A stretch of DNA of 64,000 nt from positions 62,001 to 126,000 of the forward strand of contig CAIKEH010000042.1 of assembly GCA_903826405.1 (NCBI GenBank), written 5' to 3'. The notes below the pieces were generated by a model. That model did no database searches. It saw only the letters and a list, made by a program, of their open reading frames with translations, and had not been told where the DNA came from. This document shows, piece by piece, positions 19,067-27,824 of this stretch (position 1 is the stretch's first letter; each line of letters starts with the position of its first letter). The position numbers were made by a program, and so were the translations under genes. Source of the DNA: an uncultured bacterium. GTDB lineage: Bacteria; Bacteroidota; Bacteroidia; Chitinophagales; Chitinophagaceae.

Positions 19067-19116
19067 GTGTCAGAAGCGGGGATGTTCTGGGTTGGCCTAG
19101 TGAGTAGTGCGTAAGG

Positions 19117-19332
19117 TCAGGAGGCCTTACTTTTTTCCTTCTCCTGCATGCCTTCCTCGATCTCTTTCTGAACATTGGTTTTGGCATCGTTGAATTCACG
19201 GATGCCACGGCCAAGACCTCTCATGAATTCAGGGATCTTGCGACCTCCAAAGAGGATGAGTACGGCCAGGATGATCAGGATCCACTCAGAACCGCCGGGC
19301 ATGGATAAAAGCAATACGTGGCTGGATAACAT
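19117..19332 (-). CDS. tatA: Twin-arginine translocase subunit TatA/E
   Basis: A 71-residue protein with one N-terminal membrane helix (SEWILIILAVLILFGG), then the FGGRKIPEFMRGLGRGIREF hinge and amphipathic helix, and a charged tail. This is the standard TatA/E shape; TatA forms the pore for folded proteins with twin-arginine signals. TatC is not nearby. The first ATG is used; an ATG ten codons later (MPGGSEW) is an equally plausible start. Confidence 0.9.
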   Translation of the reverse strand: MLSSHVLLLSMPGGSEWILIILAVLILFGGRKIPEFMRGLGRGIREFNDAKTNVQKEIEEGMQEKEKSKAS

Positions 19333-19398
19333 GGCGTGTTTTTTTCAGTGAAGAACAAATGTAGTGAAATCCATGCTTTCCCATGGTTAATAATTAAC

Positions 19399-19423
19399 CA
19401 AAAAAAAGGGCCGTAGGCCCTTT
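19399..19423 (-). terminator. Rho-independent terminator of rplS
   Basis: AAAGGGCC at 19405-19412 pairs with GGCCCTTT at 19416-19423 around a 3-base loop. On the minus strand it is followed by a T run (plus-strand A run from 19399), 18 bases after the rplS stop codon. Confidence 0.85.
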
Positions 19424-19441
19424 CCAAGATTCTTTTGCAGG

Positions 19442-19792
19442 TCAGATCCTTTTTTCCTGGATCCTTGCGCTTTTGCCTGAACGGCTGCGCAGGAAATATA
19501 GTTTCGCACGCCTTACTTTACCCACTTTGTGTACCTGTATGGATTCAATGTTGGGGGAGAAGATGGGGAATGTCCTTTCGACACCTATTCCGTCGGAAAT
19601 CTTCCTTACTGTGAAGGACGCAGTTTGACCAGTTCCCTGACGTTTGATCACGTCACCTTTGAAGCCTTGGATCCGCTCTTTGTTTCCCTCGATGATCTTA
19701 TAGTTTACCGTGACACTGTCACCAGCTTTGAACTTGGGAAGTTCCTTTTTGGCGGTCAGTTGCTCATGTACATATGCGGTGGCTGCGTTCAT
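19442..19792 (-). CDS. rplS: 50S ribosomal protein L19
   Basis: A 116-residue L19 with the expected F[19 protein letters not shown] core, the [15 protein letters not shown] motif, a [21 protein letters not shown] stretch (here in two parts) and the basic C-terminal [16 protein letters not shown]19 sits at the 30S-50S interface. It stands as a single gene with its own terminator; a near-consensus -7 box (TACCTTCG) lies upstream. trmD and rpsP, often adjacent, are absent. Confidence 0.97.
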   Translation of the reverse strand: MNAATAYVHEQLTAKKELPKFKAGDSVTVNYKIIEGNKERIQGFKGDVIKRQGTGQTASFTVRKISDGIGVERTFPIFSPNIESIQVHKVGKVRRAKLYFLRSRSGKSARIQEKRI

Positions 19793-19916
19793 AACCGATG
19801 ATTTTTAGGGACGGCGAAGGTAGGCCATTCCAGATTAAATTCCAAATCAAGTCCGATCTAGGTTGCGGTTCAATTAAGGATCTCCAGGATGGTAATCCAC
19901 CTGGCTTTCAATGAGG

Positions 19917-21485
19917 TCAACGGGCAACGTTCACCGTTCTTTTCTCGCGTATGACAGTCACTTTGATCTGCCCGGGGTATGTCATTTCGGTTTGGATCTT
20001 CTGGGCCATGTCGAAACTCAGTTTTTCACTATCCGAATCTGAGACCTTGTCAGCTTCAACGATCACTCGGAGCTCACGTCCGGCCTGAATGGCATAGGCT
20101 TTTTCCACGCCTTGATAGTTCATGGCCAATGTCTCCAGGTCCTTTATCCGCTGGATGTACTGTTGCATGATCTCCCTGCGCGCTCCGGGGCGAGCACCGC
20201 TTATTGCATCACAAGCCTGAATGATGGGTGATATCACATATTGCATCTCCACTTCATCGTGGTGTGCTGCAATGGCATTGATCACGGCAGGGTTCTCGCC
20301 GTATTTTTCGGCCAGTTTGCCTCCGAGGAGGGCATGGCTGAGTTCCGTTTCTTCGTCCGGCACCTTTCCAATATCGTGTAGTAGACCAGCCCTTTTGGCA
20401 AGTTTTGGGTTGAGGCCCAGTTCAGCTGCCATGATACCGCAGAGATTGGCCACTTCGCGGCTGTGCATCAACAGGTTTTGTCCATATGACGACCGGAAAC
20501 GCATCTTGCCGACGATCCTCACCAGTTCCTTATGTAGTCCGTGAATGCCCAGTTCGATGATCGTCCTCTCTCCGATCTCCATCACCTGTTCCTCTATCTG
20601 TTTCCGTGTCTTCTCCACGACCTCTTCAATACGAGCGGGATGGATTCTGCCATCGGCAACCAGGCGTTGCAGGGAAAGGCGTGCGATCTCCCGGCGTAAA
20701 GGATCGAAGGAGGATAATACTATGGCTTCAGGCGTGTCGTCCACGACCAGATCCACACCGGTGGCGGCTTCAATAGCACGGATATTCCGCCCCTCACGGC
20801 CAATGATCTGGCCCTTTATCTCATCGCTTTCCAGATGGAATACCGTCACCGTATTTTCGATGGTCTGTTCGGCACCCGTTCTCTGTATAGTCTGAATGAT
20901 GATCTTACGCGCCTCTTTGTTGGCTTTCTGCTTGGCGTCCTCGATGATCTCCTGCTGAATGGAAAGTGCCTGAGTGTGAGCCTCCTGGCGAAGGCTTTCC
21001 ACGAGTTGGGATTTGGCCTCTTCAGCGGTCAATCCGGCGATCTTTTCCAGTCTGCGGATATGTTCTTCCTGGTGTTTTTCCAGTTCGGTCCTCTTATGGT
21101 TAATGACCTCAATCTGGCGATTCAGGTTATCTTTAATAGTGTCGTTTTCCCGGACCTGCTTCTCCAGTTGTTCCGTTTTCTGATTGATTACCAGCTCTTT
21201 TTGCTTGATGCGGCTTTCGGAATCTCCGATGCGACGGTTCTTTTCGTTGACTTCCTTGTCGTGCTCAGCCTTGAGTTGGACGAACTTTTCCTTAGCCTCC
21301 AGCATCCTTTCTTTTTTCAGCGTTTCTCCCGCACTGCGGGCATCACTGATGATCTTTTTGGCTTCGAGTTCAGCTTCTTCGACCTTTTTGGCTGTGTTTT
21401 TAGAGAAAATGAGTTTACCTGCACCCAGTCCCAGCAATAGCGATACTACACCACTTATTATGGTTATGATCAAATTGGAGTCCAT
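19917..21485 (-). CDS. rny: Ribonuclease Y
   Basis: A membrane-tethered endoribonuclease that starts mRNA decay. The 522-residue protein has an N-terminal membrane helix (about 5-27), a long coiled coil (about 30-200), a KH domain ([15 protein letters not shown]), and an HD domain with [12 protein letters not shown] and the later AAHHDEVE histidines. All expected parts are intact. Together with zapA, the coiled-coil gene and pheT upstream it forms a neighbourhood I know from other Bacteroidota. Confidence 0.95.
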   Translation of the reverse strand: MDSNLIITIISGVVSLLLGLGAGKLIFSKNTAKKVEEAELEAKKIISDARSAGETLKKERMLEAKEKFVQLKAEHDKEVNEKNRRIGDSESRIKQKELVINQKTEQLEKQVRENDTIKDNLNRQIEVINHKRTELEKHQEEHIRRLEKIAGLTAEEAKSQLVESLRQEAHTQALSIQQEIIEDAKQKANKEARKIIIQTIQRTGAEQTIENTVTVFHLESDEIKGQIIGREGRNIRAIEAATGVDLVVDDTPEAIVLSSFDPLRREIARLSLQRLVADGRIHPARIEEVVEKTRKQIEEQVMEIGERTIIELGIHGLHKELVRIVGKMRFRSSYGQNLLMHSREVANLCGIMAAELGLNPKLAKRAGLLHDIGKVPDEETELSHALLGGKLAEKYGENPAVINAIAAHHDEVEMQYVISPIIQACDAISGARPGARREIMQQYIQRIKDLETLAMNYQGVEKAYAIQAGRELRVIVEADKVSDSDSEKLSFDMAQKIQTEMTYPGQIKVTVIREKRTVNVAR

Positions 21486-21643
21486 GAATCTTGTTTTTTT
21501 TCAATGTCACAAAAAATCGTTGTTGGATCCCCTTTGAGAAATCAAGGGGTAATAACCAACGAAGATACGAAATGGAGGGCAGGCGATAAAATCTATCCTG
21601 ATGGCTGGAGGGGGCGGCCAGCTAGTTCCCATGGTGTTTGGGA

Positions 21644-21931
21644 TCAGCCTTTCAATTGCTTGTCCAGGAATGCCGAAAGTTGATCGAGTTTTTCACTAAT
21701 AGATTGATCTTCATCGCTTTTCCCTTCTTCTTGCTGCTCTGTTACAAACCAAAGAAGAACCATGGCAACGTAATCCTGCATGTCTTTTCCCGCATATAGG
21801 GTCTTGAATTGAAGGATCTGTTCATTGATCCTACGGATCACCCTACGTACCATCTCCTCATCTTGGGTGGTGACCCGGACACGGTAATTCCGGTCGCCAA
21901 TGATCACATTGACTGGGATCAGTTCTTGCAT
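21644..21931 (-). CDS. zapA: ZapA-like cell division protein
   Basis: A 95-residue protein: a short beta-hairpin head (IPVNVIIGDRNYRVRV), the TTQDEEMVRRVIRRINEQI helix and a long helical tail, as in ZapA, which cross-links FtsZ filaments at the division ring. The MQDYVAMVLLWFVTEQQ segment corresponds to the conserved D-x-AMVLL part of the family. It lies between rny and a coiled-coil gene on the same strand. The family call is good; activity on FtsZ is inferred. Confidence 0.85.
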   Translation of the reverse strand: MQELIPVNVIIGDRNYRVRVTTQDEEMVRRVIRRINEQILQFKTLYAGKDMQDYVAMVLLWFVTEQQEEGKSDEDQSISEKLDQLSAFLDKQLKG

Positions 21932-22021
21932 ATTTGGAAAATTTCGCTTAAGTTTAACTCCCTATTCCACATAGCCTTTGATTAAAACTGCTGTTTTTAT
22001 TCACTTTTTGTCCACTATCGT

Positions 22022-22044
22022 TTGAAATTGTATTTTAATTTCAA
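22022..22044. repeat. 8-7-8 inverted repeat upstream of the sorting-domain-like gene
   Basis: TTGAAATT and AATTTCAA flank a 7-base spacer in the 130-bp gap between divergent zapA and the gene at 22062. It ends 17 bases before the ATG. An operator is the simplest reading, since no T run suitable for a terminator follows. Confidence 0.5.
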
Positions 22045-22061
22045 CCAAAACGACTGCCATC

Positions 22062-22316
22062 ATGTTCGCAAAAATCAGATCATCTGTTTTCATTGACAGT
22101 GTTGTCTTTGAAATTTCAGATCAACCAACTCACCCACTTCGGGCCATCCTAAAGGATGACAAGGGGAGTGTATGCAGCAAGCTCGAAGCAACCATTCCCA
22201 AGGGATCGAAAAGTTATCGTTGGAATGGACTCAACGATCTTCCTTATGGGGTTTACATGCTTGAGCTTTCTCAAGGTGATGAAGAACTTTCACTCCGTAT
22301 GGTGAAGAGGGTTTAA
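22062..22316 (+). CDS. Free-standing T9SS sorting-domain-like (FlgD/Ig-like) small protein
   Basis: 84 residues without signal peptide. The sequence pattern LRAILKDDKGSVCSKLEA, then WNGLNDLPYGVYMLELSQG and a basic C-terminus (LRMVKRV), closely follows the beta-sandwich of type IX secretion C-terminal sorting domains: a D-x-x-G turn, L-x-x-LPxGVYxLxL, and a lysine/arginine end. Normally this domain is the tail of a large secreted protein; here nothing precedes it. It may be a cytoplasmic relative of the fold or a domain orphan. Its stop shares four bases (TTAA) with the stop of the convergent coiled-coil gene. Confidence 0.65.
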   Translation: MFAKIRSSVFIDSVVFEISDQPTHPLRAILKDDKGSVCSKLEATIPKGSKSYRWNGLNDLPYGVYMLELSQGDEELSLRMVKRV

Positions 22317-22606
22317 TTGTTCTCGCCCAGCAAGGTGATGCAACGGTCGATCTCCCTTATATAATGGTTGATCTGCTTTTCGAATTCTTTCCTGCTTTCC
22401 CCATCTGCGATCCCTGAGGCAGCTTTCAACAGTTGCAATTGTTTTTCCATGGTCTGACTTCTCTCGCGAAGTTTTGCTTCCGCCTCATTCCTCCTTTCGA
22501 TCTCCAACTTCAGTTTCTCGTGCTCCGACTCCAAAACCTTGTATTGGCGTGCAAGTTGAATGATCTTGGATTGTATCTGATCGATCTGTTCGGTATGGGT
22601 TGGCAT
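22313..22606 (-). CDS. Coiled-coil protein between pheT and zapA
   Basis: About 97 residues, nearly all helical with heptad spacing (IDQIQSKIIQLARQYKVLES, then EHEKLKLEIERRNEAEAKLRE). No signal peptide or membrane segment. The ATG at 22606 starts MPTHTEQIDQI; an in-frame ATG at 22651 would extend it 15 residues into pheT. A coiled-coil gene at this position next to zapA is familiar in Bacteroidota, and a divisome role similar to ZapB is conceivable, but that is inference from place and shape only. Confidence 0.7.
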   Translation of the reverse strand: MPTHTEQIDQIQSKIIQLARQYKVLESEHEKLKLEIERRNEAEAKLRERSQTMEKQLQLLKAASGIADGESRKEFEKQINHYIREIDRCITLLGENN

Positions 22607-22616
22607 GACTGATGTT

Positions 22617-25046
22617 TTATCTTCTGACCTGGGCTTGCAGATCTTTTTCAAATGTAAAGATGATTTTTTGCATCATCCGGTCGATCTCATTATCCGTAAG
22701 CGTTTTTTCTTCATCCTGGAAAGTAAAACTCATGGCCATGGATTTTTTTCCATCGCCGATCTTCTCATTCTCGAAGACATCGAAAAGGCCTACTTTTTTC
22801 AATTTCTCCAGTTGCAGTGAAATGACCGCCTTCTCAATGGTGGAGAAAGGTAAGGACTTTTCGACCACAAAGGCCAGATCACGTTGGACCGAAGGGTAGC
22901 GGGGTATTTCCTTGAATTTGATTGACCGGGCAGCATTTTCCTCGACCCAGGAATCCCAGAACAGATCGGCATAGGCAAGATCCTGGCGGATGTCGAAGCG
23001 GCCAAGCACGGATTTATTGACCATCCCCATCCGGAACATGATCCGACCTCCTGCTGAACCTTCCAGGCAAGGGTACATTTTTGGATCTTCGACCGATCTG
23101 ATTTCAAATGTTTTTAGTCCGGCATACTGACGTATGCTGTCCACCACACCTTTCAAAAAGAATAGGTCCGCCGGACCGGGTTTCCCTTTCCAGGAAGCCT
23201 CATTCAGGCTTCCGGTCGCGAAAAGGGCCAGGTGTTCTTTTTCTCCATACCGGCCAGGAGCCTGTACGGAATAGGTTTTGCCGAATTCAAAAAAGAGCAG
23301 GTCCTGGTTCCTGCGATTCAAGTTGTGAGCTAACGTCTCGAGTCCGGTTTCAAGCATGGAAGGCCTGAGTACATTCAGCTCTGCACTCAGGTTGTTCATC
23401 ATCCTTACTGTACGTTCCAATTCGGCATTATCGTAGTAGCTGCTGTTGGTTATGGAATTGTTCAGGATCTCATGGAATCCTTGTCCGACCAACGCGGTGC
23501 AGACTTTTTCCTGCAGTGAGAATTTCTGCCCCATCGTTTCCACAGCTGGAGCGATCAGTATGGCCGCAGGGATTTCTATATTGTCAAAACCGTCGATGCG
23601 CATGATCTCCTCGGCAATATCTGCAGGTAGTGAAATGTCCGTTTTATGCAGCGGTACCGATACGGTAAAGGAATCTGCATCATTCTTCACCATGGTGAAG
23701 GCCAATGCCTCCAAGATCCTCTTCGCGGTTTCCGGCGGATAGAACTTGCCGCTGATCTTTCTGAGATAGGCATAGGAGACGGTCACTTCTGATTTTTTCA
23801 TGGGTTCCGGATATACGTCGATGATATCCGATGCGATGACGCCACCGCATATTTCTCTGATCATGATGGCGGCTCTTTTCAGCACTTCCGTCACGGATCC
23901 TATATCGATCCCTTTTTCGAATCTGGTTGCAGCATCGGTGCGCAGGTTGTGCTTGAAGGACGTCCTGCGGATCCCGGAAGGATTGAACCATGCACTTTCC
24001 AGAAAAACGTTTCGTGTTGTGTCGGTGATCCCGCTGTGCAGTCCTCCAAAGACGCCACCGATGCACAGTGGCGCGCCATGTCCATCACAGATCATGAGGT
24101 CGTCAGCAGCAAGTTTCCTTTCCTTTTCATCGAGGGTGGTGAACGGGGTTCCTTCTGGTAATTTTTGCACGATGATAGACCTTCCATTCACTTGATCTGC
24201 ATCAAATGCATGCAGTGGCTGACCGGTTTCGTGTAATATGTAATTGGTGATGTCCACAATATTGCTGATAGGCCTGGAGCCAATGGCTTTAAGCCTTTGT
24301 TGCATCCAGATGGGGGAGGGGCCGGGCTTGACATCTGATATGGATACACCCGAGTATCGGGCACAGGCATCGGTGTTCACGATCTTGACCTGGAAAGGGA
24401 GACTGTTATTTTCCATTTGGAATACCGAATGGTCCGGGTATCTAACGGAAAGTTCGAGGTTGTCGTGATGATTGAGGTAAGCGCAAACATCCCTGGCCAC
24501 GCCGATATGGCTCATCGCATCACTGCGGTTCGGGGTCAGTCCGATTTCGAAGATGGTATCCTCATAAGGTTTGAAATGGTCTGCCGCGGGCATACCGGGT
24601 TTTAGGTCTGCTGGTAGCACCAAGATGCCGGCATGGGACTCGCCCAAACCTACTTCATCCTCTGCGCAGATCATGCCGTGACTTTCGACTCCCCTGATCT
24701 TGGCTATTTTCATGGTCAGGGGTTCCCCTTTCAGTGGGTATATGGTCGTTCCTACCGGGGCAATCAATACCTTCTGTCCAGCCGCCACATTGGGTGCTCC
24801 ACATACTATGGAAAGGGGTTCATCTTTTCCTATGTCCACTTTGGTCAGTGAAAGTTTGTCGGCATTTGGGTGCTTTTGCACTTCCAGTACATGGCCGATA
24901 ACCAGCCCGCGCAGGCCACCCCTGACCTCCTCGTAGGCTTCCATGCCCTCCACTTCCAAGCCGATAGAATTGAGGATCATGTTCAATCTTTCCGGTCCGA
25001 TGTTCACCGGGAGGAAATCCTGTAGCCAATTGTATGATATCGTCAT
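22617..25046 (-). CDS. pheT: Phenylalanyl-tRNA synthetase beta subunit
   Basis: The beta subunit of the (alpha-beta)2 enzyme that charges tRNA-Phe and edits Tyr. The 809-residue protein has an N-terminal tRNA-binding OB domain (HPNADKLSLTKVDIG), B3/B4 editing domain (around RYSGVSISDVKPGPSPIWMQ), B5, catalytic-like core and the C-terminal anticodon-binding FDX-ACB domain (PRYPSVQRDLAFVVEK). The start at 25046 begins MTISYNWLQDFLP, the normal N-terminus; the in-frame ATG at 25070 is upstream noise. pheS is not adjacent. A consensus -7 box lies about 50 bases before it. Confidence 0.97.
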   Translation of the reverse strand: MTISYNWLQDFLPVNIGPERLNMILNSIGLEVEGMEAYEEVRGGLRGLVIGHVLEVQKHPNADKLSLTKVDIGKDEPLSIVCGAPNVAAGQKVLIAPVGTTIYPLKGEPLTMKIAKIRGVESHGMICAEDEVGLGESHAGILVLPADLKPGMPAADHFKPYEDTIFEIGLTPNRSDAMSHIGVARDVCAYLNHHDNLELSVRYPDHSVFQMENNSLPFQVKIVNTDACARYSGVSISDVKPGPSPIWMQQRLKAIGSRPISNIVDITNYILHETGQPLHAFDADQVNGRSIIVQKLPEGTPFTTLDEKERKLAADDLMICDGHGAPLCIGGVFGGLHSGITDTTRNVFLESAWFNPSGIRRTSFKHNLRTDAATRFEKGIDIGSVTEVLKRAAIMIREICGGVIASDIIDVYPEPMKKSEVTVSYAYLRKISGKFYPPETAKRILEALAFTMVKNDADSFTVSVPLHKTDISLPADIAEEIMRIDGFDNIEIPAAILIAPAVETMGQKFSLQEKVCTALVGQGFHEILNNSITNSSYYDNAELERTVRMMNNLSAELNVLRPSMLETGLETLAHNLNRRNQDLLFFEFGKTYSVQAPGRYGEKEHLALFATGSLNEASWKGKPGPADLFFLKGVVDSIRQYAGLKTFEIRSVEDPKMYPCLEGSAGGRIMFRMGMVNKSVLGRFDIRQDLAYADLFWDSWVEENAARSIKFKEIPRYPSVQRDLAFVVEKSLPFSTIEKAVISLQLEKLKKVGLFDVFENEKIGDGKKSMAMSFTFQDEEKTLTDNEIDRMMQKIIFTFEKDLQAQVRR

Positions 25047-25094
25047 GTATGCATCCGGATTGTTGCGCAACTACTTGGGTTGCTCCGTGGGTTG

Positions 25095-25102
25095 CAAAGA
25101 TA
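25095..25102 (-). promoter_or_regulatory. Bacteroidota -7 element of pheT
   Basis: On the minus strand the octamer reads TATCTTTG followed by C, an exact TAnnTTTG(C) match, 48 bases before the pheT ATG. Confidence 0.55.
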
Positions 25103-25492
25103 AAGTTTTGGGGGGTTCACTGACCGTTCTGCAGCAAGGACATTCCCGGGTTCAAGACCTGGAATATCTACAGGATCGATTACCCCGCCCGGAGATCCGG
25201 ACCTGTTGCTTACTTCATACTTCGGGTAATCATCAAAATCGGGGGAACAGCCAAATTCTTCGGGGTTTTTTCTTTCGCACAGCACATGTTAATATCGTAA
25301 ATTGTGGGGTGGCAAACTTTTCAAAAAAGTGAAAAAACCCTTGTTGTTCGGGGATAACCCCCGGTAAAATGTGGAATAACTGGTGATCCGGGTGGTGACA
25401 AATATAGAATCCTCCCTTGGCTATGTACTTCTGTTCAGGGTATAAATTCGCCTCCCCGGAATGGACAAACCTTACCGTCCCGAAAGAAGATC

Positions 25493-25508
25493 GTCCGTAC
25501 CTACGGAC
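25493..25508. repeat. 7-2-7 palindrome just upstream of dnaB
   Basis: GTCCGTA and TACGGAC flank CC, ending 14 bases before the dnaB ATG. In the 5' leader it could form a hairpin next to the ribosome-binding region, or it could be a protein site. Confidence 0.45.
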
Positions 25509-25522
25509 AGCAAAACAAAAAT

Positions 25523-27079
25523 ATGGAATTGACCAACCTCAACAGGGACAGGAAGAACAGGAGAAAGACAGGGCCCGATCTGAATACGCTGGTATTTGGA
25601 AAGATACCTCCGCAGTCACGTGAATTGGAAGAGGCCGTTCTCGGAGCCATCATGTTGGAGAAAGGGGCATTCGACACCATTGTGGAGATACTCAAGCCTG
25701 AATGCTTTTATGTGGATGCACATCAGAGAATATTCAAAGCGATGCAGGATCTGGCCCAGAAAACCATGCCCATCGATCTGCTCACCGTTGTCGAAGAGTT
25801 GAAGTTCCGTGAGGAACTGGAGGTCGTGGGCGGTGCTTACTATGTATCCAAACTTACCAACTCCGTTGTTTCCTCCGCGAATATCGAAGCCCATGCCCGG
25901 ATCATCATGCAGAAGTTCATTCAAAGGGAACTCATCCGCATCAGCGGTGAGATCATCGGGGATGCCTATGAGGACTCCACGGATGTGTTCGACCTCCTCG
26001 ATGATGCCGAAAGCAAACTCTTTGATATCACCAATAATCACCTGCGCAAGAATTTTGATTCCATTGATTCCGTTCTCTTCAAAACCATCACCCGGATCGA
26101 GGATATGCGTAACCGTCAGGAAGACATCACAGGTGTGCCCAGCGGATTCGCCAGTCTGGACAGGGTTACCTATGGCTGGCAGAACTCTGATCTGATCATC
26201 CTCGCGGCAAGACCATCAGTGGGTAAAACCGCTTTTGCACTCAACCTGGCCCGCAACGCGGCCCTGCATCCCACCAAACCCACGGCCGTAGCCATGTTCA
26301 GTCTGGAGATGAGCTCCGGCCAACTCGTACAGCGTATCCTTTCAGCAGAAAGCGAGATCAGGCTCGAGAACATCAACAGGGGAAAGATGGAAGAGCACGA
26401 GATGAAGCAACTCTACAAAAAAGGTATCGAGAAGTTGTCCAAGGCCCCGATATTCATTGATGATACTGCAGCGCTGAATATTTTTGAATTAAGAGCCAAA
26501 TGCCGCCGGCTCAAAAATAAACACAACGTAGGCATGGTCATCATTGATTACCTGCAGCTCATGAGTGGTACCGGGGATCACCGGGGGAGCAACCGCGAAC
26601 AGGAGATCAGCACCATCTCCAGGAACCTGAAGGGCCTTGCCAAGGAATTGCAGATACCGATCATCGCACTGAGCCAGTTGAGCCGGGAAGTGGAAAAAAG
26701 AAAAGAAGGTAACAAGATCCCACAACTGAGTGACCTCCGTGAGTCGGGCGCAATCGAACAGGACGCCGATATGGTCATGTTCCTATATAGACCAGAATAC
26801 TACGACATCACAACAAACGAATTCGGGGACAGCAACAAGGGTGAGACGCATGTACGTATAGCCAAGCACCGAAACGGATCGCTGGAGAACATCAAGTTGA
26901 AAGCATTGCTTCATATCCAGAAGTTCGTGGAGGCCGACGATACAGACCTGAATGGACTCGGTCTTTCCCAAGGCAACTGGAAACCCGTGAAAGGTGACGA
27001 TCCTGATGCTCGACTGTTCATTCAGAAAGGCAGCCGGATGAACGATATGTCCATGGGAGATGAGGATACGCCTTTTTAA
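25523..27079 (+). CDS. dnaB: Replicative DNA helicase DnaB
   Basis: The hexameric helicase that unwinds DNA ahead of the replisome. 518 residues: N-terminal helical domain beginning PPQSRELEEAVLGAIM, a linker, and a RecA-like ATPase domain with Walker A ARPSVGKT (K235), the MFSLEMSS motif, Walker B MVIIDYLQLM and the RxxGxIEQDADM-type LRESGAIEQDADM segment. No intein is present. The A-rich stretch before the ATG is typical for this phylum. rsmE starts 8 bases after the stop, so the two are probably cotranscribed. Confidence 0.97.
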   Translation: MELTNLNRDRKNRRKTGPDLNTLVFGKIPPQSRELEEAVLGAIMLEKGAFDTIVEILKPECFYVDAHQRIFKAMQDLAQKTMPIDLLTVVEELKFREELEVVGGAYYVSKLTNSVVSSANIEAHARIIMQKFIQRELIRISGEIIGDAYEDSTDVFDLLDDAESKLFDITNNHLRKNFDSIDSVLFKTITRIEDMRNRQEDITGVPSGFASLDRVTYGWQNSDLIILAARPSVGKTAFALNLARNAALHPTKPTAVAMFSLEMSSGQLVQRILSAESEIRLENINRGKMEEHEMKQLYKKGIEKLSKAPIFIDDTAALNIFELRAKCRRLKNKHNVGMVIIDYLQLMSGTGDHRGSNREQEISTISRNLKGLAKELQIPIIALSQLSREVEKRKEGNKIPQLSDLRESGAIEQDADMVMFLYRPEYYDITTNEFGDSNKGETHVRIAKHRNGSLENIKLKALLHIQKFVEADDTDLNGLGLSQGNWKPVKGDDPDARLFIQKGSRMNDMSMGDEDTPF

Positions 27080-27087
27080 ACGAGACC

Positions 27088-27798
27088 ATGGCGCTCCCTT
27101 TTTTCTTTCACCCAGACCTCCCTCAAAAAGAAGAGGCCATCATCCTTGGGGAAGAGACATCCAAGCATGTCATTTCCGTCCTTCGTATGCAGTCCGGCGA
27201 AAGCTTGATGTTGACAGACGGTCTGGGTAGACTTGCGGAAGCAGTCATTTTCGGCGACCACAGAAAGAGATGCGAGGTTCGGATCGTCCGACTCGATAAG
27301 AGCGAACGTCCTCTTCGTCAGGTCACTCTTGCCGTTTCTCCCTTGCGAAATCCAGGCCGTTTCGAATGGTTGCTTGAAAAGGCCACCGAGATCGGTATCT
27401 CCCGGATCGTCCCCCTTGTTTCTGCAAGAACTTCGAAGGTTAATCTGAGGATGGACAGGTGTATATCGATACTGACCAGTGCCATGTTACAGAGTCAACA
27501 AAGCTGGCTTCCAATCATGGATGAACCATTTCCATTCCAAAGCTTCATTAAAGATTCCTCGATAAAAGAGGGGGCAAAATTGATCGCACATTGTGAGGTT
27601 GGTGAGAAAAGGTCCTTGGCCTACATCGCCCACGATCTCCCTGAAAATCGAACCATCCTTATCGGGCCTGAGGGGGATTTCACCCCGGACGAGATCGACT
27701 TTGCGATTCAGGCCGGATTCATCCCGGTTGACATTGGCCCAAGGAGGCTACGTACGGAAACCGCCGCTTTGGTGGCCTCTGTTCACTTGATGGAATGA
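27088..27798 (+). CDS. rsmE: 16S rRNA (uracil-1498-N3)-methyltransferase RsmE
   Basis: Methylates U1498 of 16S rRNA using S-adenosylmethionine. The 236-residue protein has the N-terminal PUA-like domain (HHxxVLRM-like SKHVISVLRMQSGE) and a SPOUT knot domain with EKATEIG, then the SAM loop IGPEGDFTPDEI and the LGPRxLRxETA-type IGPRRLRTETAALVA. Slightly shorter than usual but all motifs are present. It is directly downstream of dnaB. Confidence 0.95.
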   Translation: MALPFFFHPDLPQKEEAIILGEETSKHVISVLRMQSGESLMLTDGLGRLAEAVIFGDHRKRCEVRIVRLDKSERPLRQVTLAVSPLRNPGRFEWLLEKATEIGISRIVPLVSARTSKVNLRMDRCISILTSAMLQSQQSWLPIMDEPFPFQSFIKDSSIKEGAKLIAHCEVGEKRSLAYIAHDLPENRTILIGPEGDFTPDEIDFAIQAGFIPVDIGPRRLRTETAALVASVHLME

Positions 27799-27824
27799 TT
27801 TACCTGGTTGATCCTGGGGAATGT

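Larger units (their letters stand above)
25047..25522. other. Intergenic region between divergent pheT and dnaB, 476 bp
   Basis: Holds the pheT -7 box (25095-25102), a short hairpin CGGGG-ATAA-CCCCG-type sequence near 25359-25373 and the palindrome at 25493-25508. An 80-codon open frame on the minus strand (25043-25285) overlaps the pheT start by ATGA but contains the pheT promoter and lacks protein-like composition, so I leave it out. Confidence 0.55.

Noticed and set aside
20835-21440. 201-codon frame antisense to rny
   Set aside because: It is a mirror of the coiled-coil codon pattern of rny, which gives long open antisense frames.
25043-25285. 80-codon open frame on the minus strand ending with an ATGA overlap on pheT
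   Set aside because: It covers the pheT -7 promoter element and its translation looks like random sequence, so the overlap is probably chance.
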